Shown here piece after piece: positions 17,725 through 25,381 of a stretch of 64,000 nucleotides of DNA. The DNA lies in assembly GCA_019239895.1 (NCBI GenBank), contig JAFAZH010000052.1, positions 1 to 64,000 on the forward strand, read 5' to 3'. The DNA comes from Abditibacteriaceae bacterium (lineage in GTDB: Bacteria; Armatimonadota; Abditibacteriia; Abditibacteriales; Abditibacteriaceae). The position numbers and the translations under genes are program-made. Within the stretch, counting starts at the first letter, position 1; the number at the start of each line of letters is the position of its first letter. The notes beneath the pieces are model-generated. The model searched no databases, was not told where the DNA came from, and worked only from the letters and a program-made list of their open reading frames with translations.

Positions 17725-18789
17725 TTATTTAATTACAACTTCTCGCTTGGTCTCGGCACTCTTATAAATAGCGTCCAACATTTTCATCATAGTGACGCCC
17801 TGCGTAGCATCCGGGTCAGGAGTGGTGTTGTTGAGGATAGCGTTGGCAAAGTGTTGCATTTCGCCTTGCCACGGGTCGCGCTTGGGCAGGTCTGGTTTGC
17901 TGATGGTCGGGATATTATTGACTTCGTGGTTTAAAACCGTGTTTTCGCCCCATTCACAGCCACCCTCATTCCCAAAAAGCTGACACCATTGGCGTTCGCG
18001 CTCATTGTTAATCGCCCAGGATACTTCTAAGTTAATGGTTAATCCATTGGCAAAGCGGATGAGGCCAACCGCTAAATCTTCGACGTTAAAAGTGCCTTCC
18101 GGTGTGGACGTGCCCCAGCCTCCAACCCCTTTCCCTCGTGGGCCAAATTCGGCATAAGTCACGCCCATGACGCTGACTGGTTGAGGACAACCACAGAGCC
18201 ACCAGGCGATGTCGAGCAAATGCACGCCGATGTCAATCAGGGGGCCGCCGCCACTCAGTTCTTTGGTCGTAAACCAGCCGCCATAGCCGGGAATGCCGCG
18301 TTTACGCAACCAGCCCGTATGGGCATAGTAGATATTGCCTAAGTCGCCGTTCTGGATGCACTGTTTAAGAAAGATGGAGTCGGCACGGAAGCGGTTGACC
18401 TGGGCGACCATACATTTAAGCTTGTTTTTAGACGCGGCATCCGCAATTTTCTGGGCTTCGCGGGCATTAATGGCTAAAGGCTTTTCGCAGAGGACATGCT
18501 TGCCTGCGTTAAGGCAATCTACAGCTATGGGCCGATGGGCTACATTCGGCACGCAAACCGAGACCGCATCAAGTTCAACCTGATCCAGCATCGCGCGATG
18601 GTCAGCAAAGATTTGCGCTTGGGCCAATTCATTATCATGTGCGACATGACGGGCGCGTTCTTCATTCAGGTCGCAGATAGCGGCAATCTCGACTTCTGGC
18701 ACCTGTTTGTAGCCCCGAATATGCGCCTGTCCAATCCCCGCTCCGACAATGCCAATGCGCAAAGGAGTTGACGTTTTTTGCTTAGCCAT
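17725..18789 (-). CDS. Gfo/Idh/MocA family oxidoreductase
   Basis: A 354-residue NAD(P)-dependent dehydrogenase. The Rossmann half has GIVGAGIGQAHIRGY, the EKPLA motif (Lys in the active site) and CVPNVAHRP. The second half carries GGGPLIDIGVHLLDIAWWL with the catalytic His/Asp pair. Members oxidise sugars, inositols or related compounds; the specific substrate cannot be told. It lies directly upstream of tatD on the same strand. Confidence 0.92.
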   Translation of the reverse strand: MAKQKTSTPLRIGIVGAGIGQAHIRGYKQVPEVEIAAICDLNEERARHVAHDNELAQAQIFADHRAMLDQVELDAVSVCVPNVAHRPIAVDCLNAGKHVLCEKPLAINAREAQKIADAASKNKLKCMVAQVNRFRADSIFLKQCIQNGDLGNIYYAHTGWLRKRGIPGYGGWFTTKELSGGGPLIDIGVHLLDIAWWLCGCPQPVSVMGVTYAEFGPRGKGVGGWGTSTPEGTFNVEDLAVGLIRFANGLTINLEVSWAINNERERQWCQLFGNEGGCEWGENTVLNHEVNNIPTISKPDLPKRDPWQGEMQHFANAILNNTTPDPDATQGVTMMKMLDAIYKSAETKREVVIK

Positions 18790-18864
18790 GAAAGCTGTAA
18801 TCCTCTAAGTAATAGGTAAATTCGCTTAATCGAAACGCATTGTAGCACTTGCCTGCCCTTACGC

Positions 18865-19100
18865 CAATATGCCCTCACCCCCGGCCCCTCTCCCACGCTG
18901 CGGGCGAGGGGTGGTCACACGCAGAGTTGCTAGTGGAAAGGGATAAACCGCAGAGACGCGGAGAACGCGGAGCCGGAATAGAGATAACTCTCTGCGCCCT
19001 CGGCGTCTCTGCGGTTATTTCCTCTGCTATCCTTGGCAACGTGAGTTTGAGCACCCCTCGCCCGCAGCGTGGGAGAGGGGCCGGGGGTGAGGGCATATTG
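18865..19100. repeat. Palindromic element, family B (copy 1), with a family A element inside
   Basis: The outer arms run from CAATATGCCCTCACCCCCGG to the matching GGGCATATTG and pair over about 45 bases each. The inner arms include CACGCTGCGGGCGAGGGGT and its complement. It occupies the divergent space between the oxidoreductase operon and rpsF. Confidence 0.95.
18944..19018. repeat. Palindromic element, family A (copy 2), nested in family B
   Basis: ATAAACCGCAGAGACGC faces GCGTCTCTGCGGTTAT. It occupies the loop of the surrounding family B palindrome, as if one element had entered another. Confidence 0.93.
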
Positions 19101-19263
19101 CGGATAATCCACTTTTTTGGTAGAGTACTATGGCTCTAAAATTTGTCCTTCTCGCTCCCGACTAGCCACTTCTGTGGTGTCTCTGTTAGAGAGATGCTTG
19201 GAAAAGATGTTCGGGGGCCGTATCTGATGTATGGAGATTGACCGTGAGAAGGAGGTGAATAAT

Positions 19264-19830
19264 TTGGCAGATGAAAACATGGCTGCGCCAGCCGATGTGG
19301 AAGCGCAGGCCGATGGTGGTGCCACCGATGCAGGCTCCACTGACAACGTGACGACCGAGGAAACTCCAACGACGGACAGTTCGGCGACGGAGGAATCCAA
19401 CGGTAGTGAGACAACTCCTACGGCCACAGCGACCGATAGTGGAACAAGCTCTCGCAATGGGGCTGCGCGTCCGTCCTGGGGCGACCCCTTGGGTGGCCCT
19501 GCTCTGGTAGCGCAAGAAGCCGCTCCCCGCAAAGATGTGCCCAATGGCCGTGCTTACGAAATCATTTATATCGTGCGCGCTGGTAATCCTGAAGGCGCGG
19601 ATCAAACCGCCACGCGAGTGCGCGCACTGATTGAAGATAATGGTGGTGCTGTAGATAACCTGCGCACTTCCGAGGCACGTCGTACCGCCTACGCGATTGA
19701 AAAGCAAATCGAAGGTATCTATGTGGTGGTGAATGCACGCTTTACCAAGGAAACGTCAACCGAGTTGGATCGTTTCTTTAAATTGGATGAAAATGTGTTG
19801 CGCCACATGATCCTGAGAGAAGATACTTAG
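19264..19830 (+). CDS. rpsF: 30S ribosomal protein bS6 with long acidic N-terminal extension
   Basis: A 188-residue protein. The last 95 residues are a normal bS6 domain (RAYEIIYIVRAGNPEG, RTAYAIEKQIEGIYVVVNA, LDENVLRHMILRED). Before it lie about 90 low-complexity residues rich in Ala, Thr, Glu, Asp and Ser. Ordinary bS6 is about 95-110 residues. I chose TTG at 19264 because a perfect AAGGAGGTGA stands just upstream; an ATG at 19231 precedes that site and the next ATG at 19279 is too far from it. The gene order rpsF-ssb-rpsR is the classic one. bS6 binds 16S rRNA with bS18 on the platform. Confidence 0.95.
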   Translation: MADENMAAPADVEAQADGGATDAGSTDNVTTEETPTTDSSATEESNGSETTPTATATDSGTSSRNGAARPSWGDPLGGPALVAQEAAPRKDVPNGRAYEIIYIVRAGNPEGADQTATRVRALIEDNGGAVDNLRTSEARRTAYAIEKQIEGIYVVVNARFTKETSTELDRFFKLDENVLRHMILREDT

Positions 19831-19839
19831 AGTAGACAA

Positions 19840-19934
19840 GTAGGGGGAGATGGTAGGTAGGGACGGCTTGATGAACTACGAGGGCTGCTTTAAATCAACC
19901 TAATCCTAACTACTACCTACCATCTACCCCCTAC
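19840..19934. repeat. Unique palindrome between rpsF and ssb
   Basis: GTAGGGGGAGATGGTAGGTAG faces CTACCTACCATCTACCCCCTAC. It begins ten bases after the rpsF stop and would form a long hairpin in the operon RNA. Confidence 0.92.
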
Positions 19935-19996
19935 CTAAATAGCCTTGTCCGGCCCTTTAACCAAATCTCTGGGGCCGCCAAGAGAGGAGCTTAGTT

Positions 19997-20668
19997 ATGC
20001 CGTCGTATAATCGGGTTATTCTGATCGGTCGTCTGACCCGCGACCCCGAACTGCGCTATACCGCTGGTGGTTTAGCCGTCACGACCTTTTCCCTCGCTGT
20101 GGATCGTCGTTTTAAGAACCAGCAGACCGGTGAGCGCCAGACCGACTTTTTTCGCTGCAAAGCCTGGCGTCAAAAGGCCGAGTTTGTGGCCAATTACGTT
20201 GGCAAAGGCCGCCTGGTGGCGGTTGAGGGTTCCATCGAAATTAGTGAAGTGACTGGCCCGGATGGACAGAAAAAATACTTCACTGACATCGTTTGCGATA
20301 ACGTCGAATCCCTGGATGCACCACGCGATGGAGCCGGTGGGGAAGGGCAGGCACATGGCGGTGCCGACATGCACGCTGGAGCCGACGGTGCCGGAAATGC
20401 GGGGGGCTACTATCCTGAAGAGGATGCTGCTCCACCCGCGCCCGTAGCCGCTGCGCCAGCGCGTCCTGCGCCCAGAGCTGCGGCGGGCGCTAATGCTGCC
20501 CCCGCCGGAGGCGGAGCGGGTGGTGCCCGTGCCGCCAGTGGTGGTCAAGCGGCGCGACCCGCAGCCCAGGGAGCAGGAAGTAGCCGGGCCGCAGCGCCTG
20601 CGCGCCAGCCTCAACCGACTTATCCTGAAGACGACTTCGACGACAGCGATCCATTTGCGGATGAGTAG
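19997..20668 (+). CDS. ssb: Single-stranded DNA-binding protein
   Basis: A 223-residue SSB. Residues 1-110 form the OB fold (YNRVILIGRLTRDPELRYT, FFRCKAWRQKAEFVANYVGKG, YFTDIVCDNVESL). A long Ala/Gly/Pro-rich linker with Arg follows, then the acidic tip DDFDDSDPFADE, which recruits repair and replication proteins. Most SSBs end exactly at PF; here three residues (ADE) follow. It lies between rpsF and rpsR. The start ATG at 19997 is preceded by GAGGAG. Confidence 0.97.
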   Translation: MPSYNRVILIGRLTRDPELRYTAGGLAVTTFSLAVDRRFKNQQTGERQTDFFRCKAWRQKAEFVANYVGKGRLVAVEGSIEISEVTGPDGQKKYFTDIVCDNVESLDAPRDGAGGEGQAHGGADMHAGADGAGNAGGYYPEEDAAPPAPVAAAPARPAPRAAAGANAAPAGGGAGGARAASGGQAARPAAQGAGSSRAAAPARQPQPTYPEDDFDDSDPFADE

Positions 20669-20675
20669 ATAGTAG

Positions 20676-20766
20676 GGATACAGAATACAGGAAACAGAAT
20701 ACGGGCACGAGGCGATTACTACCTCGTTACCACCTTTTGGTGTTCCGTTTCCTGTATTCTGTATCC
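20676..20766. repeat. Unique palindrome between ssb and rpsR
   Basis: GGATACAGAATACAGGAAAC faces GTTTCCTGTATTCTGTATCC, exact over at least 20 bases. It is unrelated in sequence to the palindromes on either side of the neighbouring genes. Confidence 0.93.
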
Positions 20767-20797
20767 TTGAGTAGTTAAGAAGAAACAGGAGTTATAC

Positions 20798-21052
20798 ATG
20801 CGACCGAATACGCGGAGTCGTAAACCGCTGAGACCACTTAAGGCCAAGAAATGCCAGTTTTGCGCTGATCCATCGCTGAGCGTGGATTACAAGAGTGCTT
20901 CCCAATTGAAGCGCTTTGTCAGCGACCGGGGCAAAATTCTGGCACGCCGCCATACTGGCAACTGCGCACGTCACCAGCGCGTGATTGCCCGTCATATCAA
21001 GCGCGCCCGCTTTATGGGTCTTCTCAACTATACTGCCGATCAGCTTCGGTAG
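20798..21052 (+). CDS. rpsR: 30S ribosomal protein bS18
   Basis: An 84-residue ribosomal protein of the small-subunit platform and partner of bS6. It shows KAKKCQFCADPS, VDYKSASQLKRFVSDRGKI and the hallmark RRHTGNCARHQRVIARHIKRAR. The CxxC near the N-terminus is complete only in part (a later Cys is in TGNC), consistent with zinc-type bS18 variants. The start ATG at 20798 follows ACAGGAG. It ends the rpsF-ssb-rpsR cluster. Confidence 0.97.
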   Translation: MRPNTRSRKPLRPLKAKKCQFCADPSLSVDYKSASQLKRFVSDRGKILARRHTGNCARHQRVIARHIKRARFMGLLNYTADQLR

Positions 21053-21056
21053 AAGA

Positions 21057-21133
21057 CAAAAGTAAAAAGGTAAAATGCAAAAGGGTGGGAGCCGTAATGG
21101 GCTATCACTCTTTCATTTTACCTTTTACTTTTG
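21057..21133. repeat. Unique palindrome after rpsR
   Basis: CAAAAGTAAAAAGGTAAAATG faces CATTTTACCTTTTACTTTTG with one bulge. It is AT-rich and probably helps to end the ribosomal-protein transcript. The remaining 160 bases before mfd show no gene. Confidence 0.9.
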
Positions 21134-21294
21134 CCTTAGCGAAACCCTCACTAAGCGGAAAGCGTCTATTTATAGCAGGCTACAATTCAAGCACAGCGCC
21201 ACTCGACCGAGTGCGCTGCGTTGCCGTTTGTCTGGCTGATTGGCGTCAACATCCTAATTGGTCTGCGCAATAATTACGGACTCACTCAAGCTAC

Positions 21295-24200
21295 ATGCAT
21301 TTATTAGATCTTCTGGAAACATCCCCCCTCGTTCGAGAAGTTGGAGAACTACTAGGCAGCTCTCGCTCAATAGCATCCACGACTGCGGAACAACCAACTG
21401 CACGACCTAAAGGTAAAGCCGTTCGAGGTAAAACAGCCACTGCGCCTCAAATTGACACAGCGACAAAATCTGCAACGGTGCGCGTGCAGCTTACTCAAGT
21501 GCCCCCGGCGGCGTGGGGCACGGTAGCGGCAGCTTTGCAGCGTCGGACCGGGCGCACCGTTTTATTGATCGCGCCTACCATCGAAAGTGCTGAACACTGC
21601 ACGCACGATCTGTGTGCGCTCTTGGATCAACAGCAGACCGAAAGTGTTGAAGTGCTTTCCTTTCCTTTGCCGGAACGCAATAGCCCGGCGGAAGGTGCCA
21701 GTGATGTCCTCACAGGTTCTAATCGTGCCACCCAAGACCGCTTGGCGACTCTGGATGCCCTGCATCGTCCCCAACCCGTGATCGTTGTCACCACGGCCAG
21801 CGCCCTGGCACACCCGACTCTCCCGCCTGCTGAATTGAAGCATGGCTATGATGAAATTGTCGTAAATCAGACGTTAGAACGCGATGCCTTTATTGAGCAT
21901 CTGGCACAGACTGGTTATGAACGCGTCGAGCAAGTCGAAGCACCGGGACAGTTTGCGGTGCGCGGTGGCTTAATTGATTTCTTTCCCCCGGCTGGTCGAG
22001 TCGCCCTGCGCTTAGAATTGTTTGGCGATGAAGTGGATTCGTTGCGCACGTTCGATATTGATACGCAACGCTCCACTGAAAAAGTTTCGAGCGTGCGCCT
22101 CTCCCCCCCACGCGAAGTTTATTTAACCGCCGCCAGGGGCGAGGCGGTGGCCCGGCAATTAGAAGAGTTATTAGATCAACAGACAACGTGGCTGCGGCAA
22201 GAAGGCAAGCATGATGAGGCTGAAGCTTTAGCGGAATCGGTGGGCCGCGATATAGAACGGCTACGTGATGCCTCTTACTTTGCGGGATTAGATTTCTACC
22301 GCCCTTTGCTTTATCCGCAACGCCCCACACTGTTGGAGCATTTACCCGCTGATGCCCTCATTATCTGGGCTGATCCGCAACGCGGGCGATTGCAAGTCGA
22401 GCGTCTATTAGAAGATGAGGAATCCATTCGCCAGGGTGCCTTAGCCGCAGGCACCATGTTAGAATTGCCTCATTTGCCTTTATGCAGCTTCAATGAACTT
22501 ATTACCCGCGCCGCAGAGTTCTCCAGCGTTGAATTGCATGTTGCCCCAGAGATCACTAACTCAGCAGAATTGAATGCTGATGGCACTCACCAATCACCAA
22601 TCACTATTTACCACTTAGATATTCACACCCCGCCCGCTTTTGGCGGCAAGTTAGATATATTGCTGGAATGGATTAAGCGATGGCAGCGGCGTGGTGGTGT
22701 GGTCGTGTTATCTACTCTTCATTCACGGCGCGTGCGCGAGATTTTGGCGGATGGCAATGTGCATCATGTGCATTTGTTGGATGCGATTAATCAGGTGCAA
22801 TCCTCGCTGGCTCTCTTGATGCCGCAACGATTATCAGCCGGTTTTTATTTTGAGGATGCAACCGGCAGTAAAACAAAAACTGCACCCACTGATGACCAGC
22901 AGTTCCCCTTAGCGGTGCTAACCGATGCCGAAATGTTCGGCTGGCAAACGTTGCAGCCGCATATGCCCTCGAAGACACGCAACCGCAAGCGCACCATTGC
23001 ACCCAAAGCGACAGAAAAGAGTTCGCCTCTCTCGCAGTTGTCTGACCTGAAAGTGGGCGATTTTGTGGTGCATATTAACCACGGTATCGCGCGTTATTCC
23101 GGCGTGGTGCGGCAACAGATTGCCGGGGCCGTAAATGATTATCTCTTACTGGAATATGAGGGCAAGGATCGGCTCTATGTGCCTGTGCAGCAACTTGACC
23201 GGGTGCAGAAATACTTAGGTTCGCACGCCGTGCCGCCGCCCTTGAACCAGTTGCGCGGCAATGGCTGGGAGCGCACCAAGAAGCGTGTTAGTGAAGAAGC
23301 GATACAAGTTGCCAAACAGTTAGCCGAGCTTTATGCGGCGCGGGGCAAGGCTGAAAAGGAACCGATTTCGCCCGATACGCCTTGGCAACGTGAAATGGAA
23401 TCGGCGTTTCCTTACGAAGAGACTCCCGGCCAGTTAAGCGCCATTAAAGAAACCAAAGCCGACCTGGAATCGGATAAGCCGATGGATCGCCTCATCTGTG
23501 GCGATGTCGGCTATGGTAAGACAGAAGTTGCCGTGCGCGCCGCCTTTAAGGTGGTGCAGGATAACCGTCAAGTTGCCGTCCTGGTGCCCACCACCGTTTT
23601 AGCCCAGCAGCATTATCAGACTTTCTCTGAACGCCTGGCACCTTATCCGACGCGGGTGGAAGTGCTTTCTCGTTTTCGCACGCCTGCCGAGCAGCGACAG
23701 ATTGCCGAAGATGTGCGCCTGGGCGCGGTGGATATTCTCATTGGCACCCACCGGTTACTACAGAGCGATGTGCAGTTCCGTGACCTTGGCCTGGTCATTG
23801 TAGATGAAGAACAACGGTTTGGCGTTATCCAGAAAGAGAAGCTCAAAGAAATGCGGCGCGAGGTGGATATTCTCACGCTTTCCGCTACACCCATCCCGCG
23901 CACGCTGCATTTCGCCCTTGGTGGTTTGCGCGAAATATCACTGATCTCCGACCCGCCCGCGGGTCGCCTGCCCGTCCGCACCTTTGTCATGCCCTATAAA
24001 GAAGAACTGGTGCGCCAGTCCATAGAACGCGAGATAGAGCGTGAGGGCCAGGTTTATTATGTGCATAACCGCATTAGCAGCATCCACCACATCGCAGAAC
24101 GCATCAGGCAATTAGTGCCTCATGCCCGTGTGGGCGTTGGGCATGGCCAGATGGCGGATGAAGAATTGGAACAAGTCATGCTCGACTTTATGCACCATCG

Positions 24201-25134
24201 CACCGATATTCTGCTCTCGACCACCATTATCGAAAATGGTCTTGATCTGCCAAATGTCAATACCCTCATTGTAGACCGTGCCGAACTCCTGGGCTTATCG
24301 CAGATGTATCAGTTGCGCGGACGGGTAGGGCGTTCAGCGCGACAGGGCTATGCTTACTTCTTTAGTGGCTCGCGCGGTAAAATCGGCGAAGCCGCCGAAA
24401 GCCGTTTTGCAGCAGTGCAAGAGTTCACCGACTTAGGCGCTGGCTTTAAAATCGCCATGCGCGATTTGGAAATTCGTGGCGCAGGTGATTTGCTGGGCGT
24501 TAAGCAAAGTGGCAGCATTGCAGCCGTGGGTTTTGAAATGTACACCGATATGCTGAGTGAAGCGGTGCGCCGCCTAAAGCATGAGCCGATTCAGCGCCGT
24601 GAAGAGTTGCCCGAAGCCGACTTGCCCGTGCCCGCTTTCTTGCCCAATGACTATGTGCCGCAAGAGCGGGATCGCCTCTATCTTTATCGCAAAATGGCCA
24701 ACGTCACCACAGTCGAAGAAGCCCAAGCTTTGCAAGATGAATTGCGCGACCGCTTCGGCCCCCTACCGCCACCCGCCTTTAACCTCGTGCGTATTCTGAG
24801 AGTGAGGGTGCATCTGCTGCACGCTCATTTGCGCGGCATCTCCAAAACTGAACGTGAAGTGATGATTCGCCTCAAGCCTGGTGACCGCTTTGTGGACGAA
24901 GATACTTCCGCCGTTTACGGACAGCTCACGGAGGGCCATGACAAGCGCGTCCTGCAAAACATTTCGCTGCGCCCAATGGAAGGCATTGTCCTCGATACTC
25001 GCGTTATTTCCTCGGCTCAACTGCTGCGCATGGTCGAAAGCATCTGCGAAACCCTCGCCAATGTGCGCAGCGCGCGGCTGTTAGGGCATAGTAACGGTAG
25101 CGCGAAGAGTGGGCATACGGCAGTTACTGTTTAG
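21295..25134 (+). CDS. mfd: Transcription-repair coupling factor Mfd
   Basis: A 1279-residue ATPase that displaces stalled RNA polymerase and recruits UvrA. The order is a UvrB-like N-terminal part with a short low-complexity insertion (about 25-60), a CarD-like RNA-polymerase-interacting domain from about 584 (KVGDFVVHINHGIARYSG), and helicase domains. These have Walker A GDVGYGKTEVA at about 735, DEEQRFGV at about 836, SATPIPRTL, and RGRVGRSARQGYAYF. A C-terminal TRCF domain follows. Length is slightly above the usual 1150. It stands alone after the ribosomal genes and has a weak ribosome binding site. Confidence 0.97.
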   Translation: MHLLDLLETSPLVREVGELLGSSRSIASTTAEQPTARPKGKAVRGKTATAPQIDTATKSATVRVQLTQVPPAAWGTVAAALQRRTGRTVLLIAPTIESAEHCTHDLCALLDQQQTESVEVLSFPLPERNSPAEGASDVLTGSNRATQDRLATLDALHRPQPVIVVTTASALAHPTLPPAELKHGYDEIVVNQTLERDAFIEHLAQTGYERVEQVEAPGQFAVRGGLIDFFPPAGRVALRLELFGDEVDSLRTFDIDTQRSTEKVSSVRLSPPREVYLTAARGEAVARQLEELLDQQTTWLRQEGKHDEAEALAESVGRDIERLRDASYFAGLDFYRPLLYPQRPTLLEHLPADALIIWADPQRGRLQVERLLEDEESIRQGALAAGTMLELPHLPLCSFNELITRAAEFSSVELHVAPEITNSAELNADGTHQSPITIYHLDIHTPPAFGGKLDILLEWIKRWQRRGGVVVLSTLHSRRVREILADGNVHHVHLLDAINQVQSSLALLMPQRLSAGFYFEDATGSKTKTAPTDDQQFPLAVLTDAEMFGWQTLQPHMPSKTRNRKRTIAPKATEKSSPLSQLSDLKVGDFVVHINHGIARYSGVVRQQIAGAVNDYLLLEYEGKDRLYVPVQQLDRVQKYLGSHAVPPPLNQLRGNGWERTKKRVSEEAIQVAKQLAELYAARGKAEKEPISPDTPWQREMESAFPYEETPGQLSAIKETKADLESDKPMDRLICGDVGYGKTEVAVRAAFKVVQDNRQVAVLVPTTVLAQQHYQTFSERLAPYPTRVEVLSRFRTPAEQRQIAEDVRLGAVDILIGTHRLLQSDVQFRDLGLVIVDEEQRFGVIQKEKLKEMRREVDILTLSATPIPRTLHFALGGLREISLISDPPAGRLPVRTFVMPYKEELVRQSIEREIEREGQVYYVHNRISSIHHIAERIRQLVPHARVGVGHGQMADEELEQVMLDFMHHRTDILLSTTIIENGLDLPNVNTLIVDRAELLGLSQMYQLRGRVGRSARQGYAYFFSGSRGKIGEAAESRFAAVQEFTDLGAGFKIAMRDLEIRGAGDLLGVKQSGSIAAVGFEMYTDMLSEAVRRLKHEPIQRREELPEADLPVPAFLPNDYVPQERDRLYLYRKMANVTTVEEAQALQDELRDRFGPLPPPAFNLVRILRVRVHLLHAHLRGISKTEREVMIRLKPGDRFVDEDTSAVYGQLTEGHDKRVLQNISLRPMEGIVLDTRVISSAQLLRMVESICETLANVRSARLLGHSNGSAKSGHTAVTV

Positions 25135-25152
25135 CTCCTGCACACGCCACCT

Positions 25153-25180
25153 GTAGGGGCGCAACAGGCAGCGCCCCTAC
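25153..25180. repeat. Small perfect hairpin after mfd
   Basis: GTAGGGGCGC, an 8-base loop and GCGCCCCTAC, 20 bases after the mfd stop. Confidence 0.8.
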
Positions 25181-25233
25181 GCGCGCCCCCGCAACGGTCA
25201 GACATCCTCTGGTCAGCAGGATAGGGCGAGACT

Positions 25234-25265
25234 AAGCCGGGTCTTTTAGAGGCCCGGCTTTTTGC
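25234..25265 (+). terminator. Intrinsic terminator after mfd
   Basis: AAGCCGGG, an 11-base loop, CCCGGCTT and a T run. It separates mfd from the exported-protein genes that follow. Confidence 0.88.
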
Positions 25266-25311
25266 TGTCTCTTGCAATTATCTTTAATTTGCCCCGCAGC
25301 GGTTACGCTTG

Positions 25312-25320
25312 TGTTACAAT
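25312..25320 (+). promoter_or_regulatory. Possible extended -10 promoter of the giant exported-protein gene
   Basis: TGTTACAAT has the extended -10 form, about 60 bases before the GTG start at 25382. No good -35 is seen. Confidence 0.4.
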
Positions 25321-25381
25321 AGGGTCAATTTGCGTCCCGCCATTGTCACTGGCCATAAGTTCAATAAGAGGAAACACTAAC

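Noticed and set aside
18865..19100. Insertion sequence
   Set aside because: No transposase frame and no target duplication seen; only palindromic arms.
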